A stretch of DNA of 64,000 nt from Rhizobium leguminosarum bv. trifolii WSM2297 (GTDB taxonomy: Bacteria > Pseudomonadota > Alphaproteobacteria > Rhizobiales > Rhizobiaceae): assembly GCF_000271845.1 (NCBI RefSeq), contig NZ_JH719392.1:1-64000 (forward strand), read 5' to 3'. Shown one piece after another: positions 17,445-26,706 of the stretch. The position numbers and the translations under genes are program-made. Every line of letters starts with the position of its first letter. The stretch's first letter is position 1. The notes under the pieces are model-generated. The model made no database searches. It had not been told where the DNA came from and worked only from the letters and a program-made list of their open reading frames with translations.

Positions 17445-19333
17445 CAGCGCAACTCCCTGGCATCGGCGCCTTTGCGGGCGCGCACCAGATGGCCGTCGCC
17501 GAGATCGGCATAGGCAAGCTCGGAAGCGTCGTCATGCTCGGCGGTGAAGGTCGCGCCCCAGTTCTGCTTGTCGGCGGCGCCGTTTTCCCGGAGCGCCTTG
17601 AAATCGAGCGGCCGGTCGAGATCGGGGAAGGGGACGGCGGCGAGCAGAGATTTCGTATAGGGGTGGACCGGGTCGCGCAGGATGATCTCGCGTGGCGCGA
17701 TCTCGACGATGCGGCCCTTGCACATCACCGCAATGCGGTCGGCCATATAGTCGACGACGGCGAGATTGTGGGAGATGAACAGATAGGTCAGCCCCAGCTC
17801 CTTCTGCAGGTCCTTCAACAGGTTGAGGATCTGTGCCTGGACGGAGACGTCGAGCGCCGAGACCGGCTCGTCGAGGATGACGAGCTTCGGGCCGAGTGCA
17901 AGCGCGCGGGCGATACCGATGCGCTGGCGCTGGCCGCCGGAAAAACTGTGCGGGTAGCGGCTGAGGTAACGCTTGTCGAGGCCGATCGCCGCCATCAGCC
18001 CTTCGACCTTGCGCTTGTGCTCGTCACTGTCGCCGCGGTCGTGGATCTCCAGAGGTTCGCTCAAAATATTGCGCACCGTCATGCGCGGTGAGAGCGAGGA
18101 GACCGGATCCTGGAACACCATCTGGATCTTAGTGCGCATATCCTGCAGGGCCTCGCCGCGCACCGAAAGTACGTCGATCACGTCCTTGCCGTCGTTGAAC
18201 ACCACCGCGCCGCTATCGGGTGTGACGGCGCGCATCAGGATCTTGCTGAGCGTCGTCTTGCCGCAGCCGGATTCGCCGACGAGGCCGAGACATTCGCCGC
18301 GGCGGATGTCGAAGCTGACATCGTCGACGGCGTGCACGACCGCGGCTTCATGCTTGCCGAGGAAACTGCGCTTGCGCGTCTTGTAGGTCTTCGAGAGATT
18401 GGCAACCGAAAGCAGTGTGCCCGGCGCCTCCGCCTGCAGCGGCTTCTTCTTGCCGACAAGGGTTTCGAGATTGACCGGCACGTCGCGCAGCGCCTTCAGC
18501 CGCTCGCCGGGTTTCATGTCAAAATGCGGAACGGCGGCCATCAGTGCCTTGAGATAGGGGTGCTGCGGATTGCGGAAGATCGCCTCGACCGGTCCGGCTT
18601 CCATGATCTCGCCGTGATAGATGACGACCACTTCGTCGGCCATGTTGGCGACGATGCCGAGATCGTGGGTGATGAGAAGCATCGCCATGCCGAGCTTGGC
18701 CTGCAGGTCGCGCAGCAACTCGAGGATCTGCGCCTGGATCGTCACGTCGAGTGCTGTCGTCGGCTCGTCGGCGATCAACAGCGCCGGCTTGCAGATCAGC
18801 GCCATGGCGATCATGGCGCGCTGGCGCATGCCGCCGGACAGTTCGAAGGGGTACATGTCGTAGGTGCGGTGCGGATTGGAAAAGCCGACGAGACCGAGCA
18901 TTTCCTCGGTCTTTTCCCGTGCTTCCTGCTTGTCGGCTTCGGTATGGATCAAAAGCGCTTCGCTGATCTGGTTGCCGACCGTGTGCAGCGGCGAAAGCGA
19001 GGTCATCGGCTCCTGGAAAATCGTCGCCATGCGCCGGCCGCGCAGGTCGCGCATTTCCTCGCTGTCGCGCGAAAGCGACAGGATATCCGTCGTGCTGCCA
19101 TCGAGCGGATCGGTAAAGAGGATGCTGCCGGAGGCCTTGGCCGGGTTGGGCAGGATGCCCATGATCGACTGGCTGATCACCGATTTGCCGGAACCGGACT
19201 CGCCGACGAGCGCGGTGACCTTGCCCGGAAGGATACGAAGATTGGCTTCCTTTACGACGCGCAGCCGGTCGCCGAAAACCGAGAAGGAAACGTCGAGATT
19301 TTCAATACGCAACAAATCGGCTGCAGACGCCAT
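17444..19333 (-). CDS. Oligopeptide-type ABC importer, fused double ATPase
   Basis: This 629-residue protein carries two complete ATP-binding cassettes, equivalent to DppD plus DppF. The first has Walker A GESGSGKS (near residue 45) and signature LSGGMRQR. The second has Walker [10 protein letters not shown] (near residue 360), signature FSGGQRQR and Walker B '[12 protein letters not shown]'. It is the first gene of the operon (ATPase, binding protein, two permeases), an unusual order because the binding protein is normally first. Confidence 0.92.
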   Translation of the reverse strand: MASAADLLRIENLDVSFSVFGDRLRVVKEANLRILPGKVTALVGESGSGKSVISQSIMGILPNPAKASGSILFTDPLDGSTTDILSLSRDSEEMRDLRGRRMATIFQEPMTSLSPLHTVGNQISEALLIHTEADKQEAREKTEEMLGLVGFSNPHRTYDMYPFELSGGMRQRAMIAMALICKPALLIADEPTTALDVTIQAQILELLRDLQAKLGMAMLLITHDLGIVANMADEVVVIYHGEIMEAGPVEAIFRNPQHPYLKALMAAVPHFDMKPGERLKALRDVPVNLETLVGKKKPLQAEAPGTLLSVANLSKTYKTRKRSFLGKHEAAVVHAVDDVSFDIRRGECLGLVGESGCGKTTLSKILMRAVTPDSGAVVFNDGKDVIDVLSVRGEALQDMRTKIQMVFQDPVSSLSPRMTVRNILSEPLEIHDRGDSDEHKRKVEGLMAAIGLDKRYLSRYPHSFSGGQRQRIGIARALALGPKLVILDEPVSALDVSVQAQILNLLKDLQKELGLTYLFISHNLAVVDYMADRIAVMCKGRIVEIAPREIILRDPVHPYTKSLLAAVPFPDLDRPLDFKALRENGAADKQNWGATFTAEHDDASELAYADLGDGHLVRARKGADARELR

Positions 19334-19486
19334 ACCAATGAAATTCCCCAGTCTTCTGTGTTCCCGTTAAGGCACACTATCGTACCGCAAACGGGGTGTC
19401 TAGCAGATGACAATCACAGGAAAACTGCCACATCTCGCCGAAGTTCCCCAGACGAGTCGCGCAGATTCAGAGCAGGCGTTCGAGGT

Positions 19487-20830
19487 TTACTGGATGAACT
19501 TCTCCGTGGTTGTGCGCTCGACGTGTTTCTTCGCGTCCCGGTGCAGGAGAATGACTTGCTCGGCTTCAGAAAGCCCGTTCTGAACCGCCTCGCGGAAGCC
19601 CTCGTCGACGTTGATCTCGGGAGCCGGCGCCCGCGGCTGCAGCACCGTCACCTTCTGGCGGATGCCGCGCAGCTTCTCTTCGCCGAGCGTCGTCCATTCG
19701 CCGCCGCAATAACCGGCGAAAGCCTGGCTGGCGACGACCTCCCGGCCGTATTTCTTGGTCAGGATCTGCAGCCGCTGCACCTCGTTGACCGCTGAGCCGA
19801 AGGCGGAGAAGGTCAGCCGGTCTTTCAGGCCGACATTACCGAACATGACGTTGCCGACATGCAGGCCGATGCCGTAGCCGACCTTGCTGAGGCCTTTCGC
19901 CTCGCGGTCCCTATTGAGCTCGGCCACCCGCGCCTGCGCCTGATGGACGGCGGAAAGGGCTGCCTCGCAGGCGATTTTCGACGGGTCCTTGTGGCGCCCG
20001 CAGGGATAGACGGCAAGGAAGCCGTCGCCGAGGAAGCTCAGGATCTCGCCGCCATTCCGGTTGAAGGGGGCGGCGATCGCGTCGAAGAACTGGTTCAGCG
20101 TGTCGATATAGGCCTGACGGCCTTCCTTTTCGGCATACATGGTGGATTCGCGCATATCGCCCATGACAAGCGCGGCACGGATGGTTTCGCCATCGCCGCG
20201 GCGGATCTGGCCGTTCAGCACCCGCTTGCCGGCATCGCCGCCGAGATAGGTGGTCAGCATGTTGTTGGCGAGCTTGCCGAGCACCGCCATCTTGGCGGCG
20301 ACCGCCAGATGGTTTTGCATCCTGAGCAGCGCGTCGATCATATCGTCGGAAAAGCCGGTGTGATGGTCGGTCGACCAGGAGCCCATCATGCCCTGCACCG
20401 AGCCGTCGCCGAAGGGCTGCACGAAGGCGAGGTAATCGGTGATGGCGTCCTTGCGCAGATCCTCGAAGATCGGAAATTCCGCCGGCCCTTCCTGCATCAG
20501 CCGGCGGCGGATGTGCTGCAGGTTGTTGTCGAGCAGGTAATAATAGGGGCTCTGCAGGAAGCGGTCCGGCTTCTGCCCGGCCGGCATGCGGAAGCCCTCG
20601 ATGGTAACGCCGCTCGCGCGCCGCCAGGTAAAACTCAGCGCGTCATAAAGCGGATGCAGCATCGAAAAGGTCAGATGCACGCGCGCAATCGGCAGGCCGG
20701 CGGCGGCAAGCCTTTCGCAGAAGCCGCGCACGATGTTTTCAAGCTCGTCTCCGGCCAGCGAAGAGTTCGTCAGCCATTCAGCGACCCGATCCAACAGGAT
20801 GGAGGACACGCTGGTTTCGATCGTGCTCAT
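19487..20830 (-). CDS. Class III adenylate/guanylate cyclase, soluble
   Basis: The start at 20830 gives 447 residues. The N-terminal half (to about residue 200) is a conserved rhizobial module of unknown ligand. The C-terminal half is a cyclase domain with both metal Asp residues, in 'VMGDMREST' and 'FLGDGFLAVYP', and the 'AVNEVQR' stretch carrying the transition-state Asn and Arg. The position that is Lys in most adenylate cyclases (KFIGDG) is Ser here (ILSFLGDG), so substrate preference is uncertain. It is transcribed away from the nucleotide-sugar dehydrogenase. The 0.5-kb intergenic stretch to its right carries a repeat. Confidence 0.85.
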   Translation of the reverse strand: MSTIETSVSSILLDRVAEWLTNSSLAGDELENIVRGFCERLAAAGLPIARVHLTFSMLHPLYDALSFTWRRASGVTIEGFRMPAGQKPDRFLQSPYYYLLDNNLQHIRRRLMQEGPAEFPIFEDLRKDAITDYLAFVQPFGDGSVQGMMGSWSTDHHTGFSDDMIDALLRMQNHLAVAAKMAVLGKLANNMLTTYLGGDAGKRVLNGQIRRGDGETIRAALVMGDMRESTMYAEKEGRQAYIDTLNQFFDAIAAPFNRNGGEILSFLGDGFLAVYPCGRHKDPSKIACEAALSAVHQAQARVAELNRDREAKGLSKVGYGIGLHVGNVMFGNVGLKDRLTFSAFGSAVNEVQRLQILTKKYGREVVASQAFAGYCGGEWTTLGEEKLRGIRQKVTVLQPRAPAPEINVDEGFREAVQNGLSEAEQVILLHRDAKKHVERTTTEKFIQ

Positions 20831-21127
20831 TCTCGGTATGATCCTCATAAGGCACGCCATCCCCAAGAGCCAAAAATTCCCCGGCCGGCACATCTTCATG
20901 CGCAGGTCAAAAGGAAATCAGGATGTACGAGCGGTATTATTTGTCAACGATGTGCCGAGAGCCCGGCAAGGGCACCCCTCTGTTCCCCATGTCGGAGGAC
21001 CGGACGGGCAGTCCTTTCACTGTGGTTCATTATCAAGAATCAAAATAGGGATGCTGCAGATGCGAAACAATGGGATGGGAATTTTTTTGTGCGCTGAAGT
21101 TGCAGCAAAGGTCATCGCCGGGGCTTT

Positions 21128-21330
21128 TCGGCCACACCCGGCTAAGGGTTCATCCCCTCGTACGCCTGCCGGCGCCTTCTCCGGTTAGACAGGCGAGGGG
21201 ACGACGTGCGGCGGCCTCCTCGGTTCCCAATACCCTCTCGCGTGGCACGTCTCCTGTCCGCGCCAGGACGGCCAGAATGGGTGAGGGGCAGTTTTTGGCG
21301 CAAACCGGACAGCACTGCCGCCGGGGAGAA
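21128..21330. repeat. RIME-like palindromic intergenic repeat (copy 1)
   Basis: A large imperfect inverted repeat centred near 21175 (CATCCCCTCG...CGCCTGC facing GACAGGCGAGGGGA) is followed by CTCTCGCG and GGGTGAGGGGCAG strings shared with the repeats near 38.4, 44.5 and 47.4 kb. It lies between divergent cyclase and sugar-dehydrogenase genes. The stretch 20831-21127 holds only their promoters as far as I can see. Confidence 0.55.
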
Positions 21331-21404
21331 GAGGAGCCGGGTTTAATTTGCCCGGATCATGCATTAGATCAGCTTCCTCTCTTCCCCGTTTGAAAGATCC
21401 CGCC

Positions 21405-22742
21405 TTGGCCATCTCCACTTTCGACACGCTTTTGCAGAAGATCGAAACCCGCGCGGCGCGTGCCGGCGTCATCGGGCTCGGCTATGTCGGGCTGCCGCTG
21501 GCGATGGCGGTGGCACGCAGCGGTTTTGCGGTCACCGGCTTCGACATCGATCCCTCAAAGATGGTGGCGCTCGATGCCCGCCGCTCTTATATCGACGCCG
21601 TCAGCGACGCAGCGCTTTCAGCCGAGATCGAGGCCGGGCGCTTCCAGGCGACCACCGATTTCGCCGGTCTTGCTGACTGCGACGTCATTATCATCTGTGT
21701 GCCTACCCCGCTCACCAAACACCGCGATCCCGACCTTTCCTACGTCGAGGCGACGTCGCGCTCGATCGCCCAGCATTTGCGCCCCGGCCAACTCGTCGTC
21801 CTGGAATCGACCACCTATCCCGGCACTACCGACGATATCGTCAAGGTCATCCTCGAGGGCACCGGGCTGAAATCCGGCTCCGACTTTTTCGTCGGCTTCT
21901 CGCCGGAGCGCGAGGACCCCGGCAATCAGCATTATCATACCGCCACCATCCCGAAGGTGGTCGCCGGCGATGGTCCTGAGGCGCTGTCGCTGATGAAAGC
22001 CTTCTATGGTGCCGCGGTTTCGACCGTCGTTCCGGTCTCCTCGAATGCGACGGCCGAGGCGGTGAAGCTCACCGAAAACATCTTCCGTTCGGTCAACATC
22101 GCTCTCGTCAACGAGCTGAAGACCGTCTATGCGGCGATGGGCATCGATGTCTGGGAGGTGATCGACGCGGCCAAGACCAAGCCCTTCGGCTACATGCCCT
22201 TCTATCCGGGCCCCGGCCTCGGCGGCCACTGCATTCCGATCGATCCCTTCTACCTCACCTGGAAATCGCGCGAATACGAGCTGCCCACCCGCTTCATCGA
22301 ACTCGCCGGCGAGATCAACTCGGCGATGCCGCGTTACGTCGTCGGCAAGCTTGCCGAAGCGCTCGACATCCGCGCCGGCAAGGCGCTGAGCCGCAGCCGG
22401 GTGCTGGTGCTCGGGCTAGCCTACAAAAAGAACGTCGCCGATATAAGAGAAAGCCCGTCGCTGCGGCTGATCGAGATTATCGAGGAACGCGGCGGACGGG
22501 CGGAGTATCACGACCCCTTCGTCGCCGAGATCCCGCCGACACGCGAATACCAGGCGCTGAAGGGCCGCAAATCGGTGGCGCTGACGCCTGATACGATCGC
22601 CGGCTACGATGCCGTGCTGGTCGCGACCGATCATGATGGGGTGGATTATGCCGCGCTTTCGAAAAGCGCTGCACTGATCATCGACACGCGCAACGTCTTC
22701 AACCGGCTAGGCCTCTCGGCCCATCACATCATCAAGGCGTGA
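21405..22742 (+). CDS. UDP-sugar 6-dehydrogenase, probably UDP-GlcNAc type
   Basis: This 445-residue NAD-dependent enzyme oxidises the C6 hydroxyl of a UDP-hexose to the uronic acid. It has the Rossmann motif 'GVIGLGYVGLPLAMAVARSG', 'VPTPLTKHRDPDLSYVEATS', 'GFSPEREDPGN' and the catalytic Cys in 'GPGLGGHCIPIDPFY'. These variants fit the WbpA-like UDP-N-acetylglucosamine dehydrogenase class better than UDP-glucose dehydrogenase, but the substrate is inferred. No ATG fits; a TTG at 21405 ('AISTFDTLLQK') places the Rossmann loop at the family's usual distance. A TTG at 21348 is an alternative. The 3' end overlaps the convergent DUF3095 gene by 11 bp. Confidence 0.85.
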   Translation: MAISTFDTLLQKIETRAARAGVIGLGYVGLPLAMAVARSGFAVTGFDIDPSKMVALDARRSYIDAVSDAALSAEIEAGRFQATTDFAGLADCDVIIICVPTPLTKHRDPDLSYVEATSRSIAQHLRPGQLVVLESTTYPGTTDDIVKVILEGTGLKSGSDFFVGFSPEREDPGNQHYHTATIPKVVAGDGPEALSLMKAFYGAAVSTVVPVSSNATAEAVKLTENIFRSVNIALVNELKTVYAAMGIDVWEVIDAAKTKPFGYMPFYPGPGLGGHCIPIDPFYLTWKSREYELPTRFIELAGEINSAMPRYVVGKLAEALDIRAGKALSRSRVLVLGLAYKKNVADIRESPSLRLIEIIEERGGRAEYHDPFVAEIPPTREYQALKGRKSVALTPDTIAGYDAVLVATDHDGVDYAALSKSAALIIDTRNVFNRLGLSAHHIIKA

Positions 22743-23907
22743 CGGAAACGGCGGAAAGCGACTTGCCGGTCATCCGGCTGGCGGCCACTGCATAACCGCC
22801 AGATGCACCGTCGATGAAATGCATGTGGTCGCGCGAAATCGGCGTCGGCACGAAGCAGGTCATGAGCGCCGAAGTCTGTCGATGCAGACCGTAGCGGGCA
22901 ATGCCCTTGGCGCGGGCCGCTTCCAGCAGCGTCTCGATCCGTTTCAGGTGCTCGGCGTCGACGTCAACCGTCATCTTCAGCCCGTCGTCGAACTTGCGGA
23001 AATCGGAATTGCCGGCGACGTCGCGCTTGTAGCGGCGCGCATCGAAGCGGCCGAGCGGAATGCCCAGCCGGTAGCACACGACCGTGATGGCAAGCTGCAG
23101 GAAGATGAAGAGTTTCTGCCGCAGACGCCTTCCGGCTGGCGCGGTGGCCTTGGCCTCGCGATTGATGCCGTGCAGCGAGAAAGCGAGCTCCGGGCCCTCG
23201 GCCGGCACCGGATGGCTGCCGCGGCTCTGCTCGCTGGTGATGGCGACGATGCCATTGACGAGGGAGCGAAATTCTTCGCCGGGCCGGCCTTCGCCGGGAA
23301 CGGCGATGATCGAGACGATCTCACCATTCTGCGCATCGATCGGGCTCCAGCGGCAGGAGAGGCCGGTGAGATCGGGGCGGGTGCCTGCGGGCGCGCGCTC
23401 GACATTGTAATGGCCGAGCTTCATCTGTCTTTCGGCCCAACTCGTCCCGCCGCCCCAAAACATCGCATAGGTGACATGAGGGCTTACGGAATAACGGGCG
23501 ACGCGGACGTCAAGACCCTCGGCGCGGGTGTCAGTGACCGGAACGATGGCGATGCGCAGCATCAGGCCGAGATCCTCCTCGACCCAGACCTGCACGGCGG
23601 CAAGCGCTTCGCGCGCCGCCGGTTCCAGCGAACCCGGAAGTGCAATCAGAGCGCCGTCGCCGCCGAAGACGAAGGGATAGTCGCCCTTGCCGACGGCATT
23701 CAACACCGCCGAAATGACGCTGGCGCCCGCCATGTTGACGTCCTTGTAGCGGCCGCCGGCGATCGCCTGCGTCGAGCCGACGATATCGGCAAGCGCCAGC
23801 ACCCATCCATCCGGCAGGGGCCTGTAATTGGCGGCATCGGTCACGCCCTCGAAGGCGCTGAACAGCGGCACGGCGGCAAAGAATTCTTCGTCGGTCACGG
23901 TTTTCAT
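22732..23907 (-). CDS. DUF3095 protein with cyclase-like domain
   Basis: This 391-residue protein matches DUF3095: 'NYRPLPDGWVLALADIVGST', 'AGGRYKDVNMAGASVISAVL', 'YPFVFGGDGALIALPGSL'. The 'ADIVGST' and 'FGGDGALIA' stretches sit where class III nucleotidyl cyclases keep their two metal-binding Asp residues, so the N-terminal half probably has the same fold. Activity is unproven. The C-terminal part is family specific. The start at 23907 is preferred to 23988. It is convergent with the sugar dehydrogenase and divergent from the methyltransferase at 24033. Confidence 0.78.
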   Translation of the reverse strand: MKTVTDEEFFAAVPLFSAFEGVTDAANYRPLPDGWVLALADIVGSTQAIAGGRYKDVNMAGASVISAVLNAVGKGDYPFVFGGDGALIALPGSLEPAAREALAAVQVWVEEDLGLMLRIAIVPVTDTRAEGLDVRVARYSVSPHVTYAMFWGGGTSWAERQMKLGHYNVERAPAGTRPDLTGLSCRWSPIDAQNGEIVSIIAVPGEGRPGEEFRSLVNGIVAITSEQSRGSHPVPAEGPELAFSLHGINREAKATAPAGRRLRQKLFIFLQLAITVVCYRLGIPLGRFDARRYKRDVAGNSDFRKFDDGLKMTVDVDAEHLKRIETLLEAARAKGIARYGLHRQTSALMTCFVPTPISRDHMHFIDGASGGYAVAASRMTGKSLSAVSVTP

Positions 23908-24032
23908 GTCATTGACCTTAGCACAGACCCATGTTGCCACTGCAACGCCATTTCCCATTTTACGGCAATCGACTTGGCAAGGTTTCATGTGTTAGCACCC
24001 GCTGACGATTTTTCACGACGGATACGGAATAG

Positions 24033-24512
24033 ATGAGCCGCCTCGACAGCTTCATTCGCCGGTTGACGGCTCAACGCGACATTCTGAACGCGATCATCGA
24101 TCTGGTCAGCGAAATCGACGGCCCGGTGCTGGAATTCGGCCTCGGCAACGGCCGCACCTATGATCACCTGCGCGAAAATTTTCCCGACCGCCGCATCGTC
24201 GCCTTCGACTGGGAAGTCCGCTCCTATTCGGCCTCGACACCGGAGGCCGAAGACATGGTGACCGGCAATATCCGCGACTCCGGCCAGGCCTTCCTCGGTA
24301 TTGGTGCCGCGCTTGCCCATGCCGATATCGGCACCGGCCATGACGAGATCGACGCGGTAACGCTGACCTGGCTGCCGCAGCTCATGGCCGGCGTGCTCAC
24401 CCCAAACGGCATCGCCGTCAGCGGCCTGCCGCTGGAGCATCCGGAGTTGGCGGCGCTGCCGCTGCCGGAGGGGATCAAGGAAGGGCGGTATTTTCTGTAT
24501 CGGAGGACGTAG
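24033..24512 (+). CDS. Small SAM-dependent methyltransferase
   Basis: This 159-residue protein has a class I methyltransferase motif I, 'GPVLEFGLGNGRTYDHLREN', followed by an acidic residue at the end of strand 2 ('IVAFDWEV'). The rest is short, as in the family of small stand-alone bacterial SAM methyltransferases. The substrate is not known. It begins 125 bp from the divergent DUF3095 gene. A 223-bp stretch follows (24513-24735) in which I see no gene that I can support. Confidence 0.7.
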   Translation: MSRLDSFIRRLTAQRDILNAIIDLVSEIDGPVLEFGLGNGRTYDHLRENFPDRRIVAFDWEVRSYSASTPEAEDMVTGNIRDSGQAFLGIGAALAHADIGTGHDEIDAVTLTWLPQLMAGVLTPNGIAVSGLPLEHPELAALPLPEGIKEGRYFLYRRT

Positions 24513-24735
24513 GTGTTGTGGGGTAGCGACTACGGTTCCTTAAGCCTGAAGGTCCAGACGATATAGCCGCAGGTTTGACTTGGTGGCGTTGCTGTTGAAT
24601 CGGCATTTTCCCCTGATCCCTACGATGGCATGGCGTGCGCAGCGTCCGGGGCCTGAGAGGATGTTGCAGCGTGGTTGCCGGTCCTGCCAACGCCGGGAAG
24701 CGCGCAAGGTCGACCTTCCTCTTCTGGCCGTTGAT

Positions 24736-25629
24736 TTACTCGGACAAATGGGGCTGGTCGGAATGAGACTTCTTTTTGAACGCGCTCTTGACCGCATCAA
24801 GGACGACACGAATAGACGGAACGTCCTTGATCTCCGAGTGCACGACCAACCAAAGCTCTCTTACGAGAGCATGTTCGCTCTCGATGAGCTGGAGATCCCC
24901 AGGGACTGCGAAATCGGGGAGCATGACGACACCCCCGTCAAGCCTTGCGGCTGCGACCTGAAACTCCAGAACGGATGATCTCAACGCAATTTGGCGGCCC
25001 GCGGCCACCTCCTTGAGACGCAGCTGTTGCGGCGAGGCATTCATCGCTTCATCGTAGCCAATAAAAGTCCATTCGGACGGCGCAAAGGTTTCGAGGTAAC
25101 GCTTCGAGGCGAAGAGACCGAAAGTCATCTCGTGGAGCTTAACGATCGAATAGTCGCCATCTTCCGGTCTTGACAGTCGGACCGCGATGTCCGCTTCGCG
25201 CCGGTTCAAGGACGTAAACCGCTTCTCGCCAACAAGCGTAATCTGAACACCCGGATGATCTCGCCGGATTGCCACGATCGGTTTTGCCAGAAGCACGCTC
25301 GAAAGAGCGGGAGGGGCGCTGATCCTCACGTGGCCATGCACTTCCGTAGCGCTGCTGCGCCCAATCTGCTCGACTGCAGCAGTTTGCAAGGCAATGACGG
25401 CCGCATGCTTGGCAACCTTCTCGCCTTCCGGAGTGAGAATGACGCGCCGCCCGCGACGGTCGATGAGCTTGCGATCCAGCGTTGCCTCAAGCGATGAGAC
25501 GCGCCGGCTTATCGTCGCGTGTTCGACGCCCAGCTGCTTCGCCGCGCCGAGAAGTGTTCCCGACTGCGCCAAAGCCAGAAAATGCCGCAAGTCGTCCCAG
25601 TCAAGTTGTGTGAATTTGTTCCCATTCAT
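24736..25629 (-). CDS. LysR-family transcriptional regulator
   Basis: This 297-residue protein has an N-terminal winged helix ('LDWDDLRHFLALAQSGTLLG', 'AAKQLGVEHATISRRVSSLE') and a C-terminal effector domain ('VRISAPPALSSVLLAKPIVA'). The sub-type (short DNA-binding domain, 'RISAPPAL') is that of regulators divergent from oxidoreductases. It lies 69 bp from the divergent quinone-oxidoreductase gene, so it most likely controls that gene and itself. The start at 25629 (MNGNKFTQ) is preferred to 25653. Confidence 0.88.
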   Translation of the reverse strand: MNGNKFTQLDWDDLRHFLALAQSGTLLGAAKQLGVEHATISRRVSSLEATLDRKLIDRRGRRVILTPEGEKVAKHAAVIALQTAAVEQIGRSSATEVHGHVRISAPPALSSVLLAKPIVAIRRDHPGVQITLVGEKRFTSLNRREADIAVRLSRPEDGDYSIVKLHEMTFGLFASKRYLETFAPSEWTFIGYDEAMNASPQQLRLKEVAAGRQIALRSSVLEFQVAAARLDGGVVMLPDFAVPGDLQLIESEHALVRELWLVVHSEIKDVPSIRVVLDAVKSAFKKKSHSDQPHLSE

Positions 25630-25698
25630 TGTGCAGCAATAGGGAATTTTCACACGTTTGGCCAGCCGCTAACCTATGCGCATCAAGGAGATCCAAGG

Positions 25699-26670
25699 AT
25701 GCCAGATCAGATCGTAATGTTGAACGCCCCAGGCGACGTCACGCGGTTTCAGTTACAGGATCATCGTTCCGTTGATCCCGGTCGGGGCGAGATAAAAATT
25801 CTTCATGAAGCGATCGGGACCAACTTCCTGGACATCTATCATCGGAAGGGCATCTATCCGATGCCCTCCTATCCGGCCGTGATCGGTGTTGAAGCTGCAG
25901 GTGTCGTGACAGCGATCGGTCCTGACGTCACCGACTTGAAAGAGGGCGACCGGGTGGCATATGCGGGGCCGCCGGTCGGAGCCTATTGTTCGACAAGGAC
26001 CATTGCCGCTGAAAGAGTGGTCAGGCTTCCCGATGCGGTTTCGACCAAAACGGCTGCGAGTTCGCTGCTCAAAGGCATGACGACCTATATGCTGCTGAAG
26101 AAGACGAGCGATGTTGGCGGCGGAAGTCGTATTCTAATCCACGCGGCCGCTGGTGGGCTGGGAAGCATCCTCGTTCGCTGGGCCAAGTCGCTCAATGCCA
26201 CGGTGATCGGCACCGTCAGCACTCCCGAAAAGGGGGTGCTCGCCAAGTCCTTCGGCGCGGATCATCTGATCGTCGGGCGAGGGGCCGATATCGTCGCAGA
26301 AGTCCAGCTGCTCACCAATGGCAATGGCGTTGACGTCGCCTTTGATGGAATTGGCGGTGATATGCTGGTCAAAAGTCTTCGTTCGGTCCGAGCCTTCGGG
26401 ATGGCTGTCACCATCGGGCAAGCCGCCGGACCGGTTCCACCGGTTCCGGTCGAGGAACTTCGACCCGGCAAGTCGCTCTCTCACCCGAGCATCATGGCCT
26501 GGTGTGGCGATATCGAAAGATACCGCGAGGCGGCGCAGGCGGCAGTCCAGGCCATGGAAACGGGGATCGTCTGTCAGATCGCTGCCGAATTCAGCCTGGC
26601 AGATGTTGCAAGAGCGCATCTCGAACTGGAGTCAGGGCGGGCCGCAGGCAGCATTTTGCTGATACCTTAG
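25699..26670 (+). CDS. NADPH:quinone oxidoreductase, zinc-free MDR family
   Basis: This 323-residue protein is a medium-chain dehydrogenase/reductase of the quinone-reductase class. 'GTNFLDIYHRKGIYPMPSYP' and 'GVEAAGVVTAIGPDVTDLKE' form the GroES-like part, and the coenzyme site is 'ILIHAAAGGLGSILVRWAKS'. No structural zinc cysteines are seen. AAGGAG precedes the ATG by eight bases. It is divergent from the adjacent LysR gene, its probable regulator. Confidence 0.88.
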   Translation: MPDQIVMLNAPGDVTRFQLQDHRSVDPGRGEIKILHEAIGTNFLDIYHRKGIYPMPSYPAVIGVEAAGVVTAIGPDVTDLKEGDRVAYAGPPVGAYCSTRTIAAERVVRLPDAVSTKTAASSLLKGMTTYMLLKKTSDVGGGSRILIHAAAGGLGSILVRWAKSLNATVIGTVSTPEKGVLAKSFGADHLIVGRGADIVAEVQLLTNGNGVDVAFDGIGGDMLVKSLRSVRAFGMAVTIGQAAGPVPPVPVEELRPGKSLSHPSIMAWCGDIERYREAAQAAVQAMETGIVCQIAAEFSLADVARAHLELESGRAAGSILLIP

Positions 26671-26706
26671 GGCATGGCGCGCAAAGGTGCGGCTCTGAAG
26701 CCGCCT

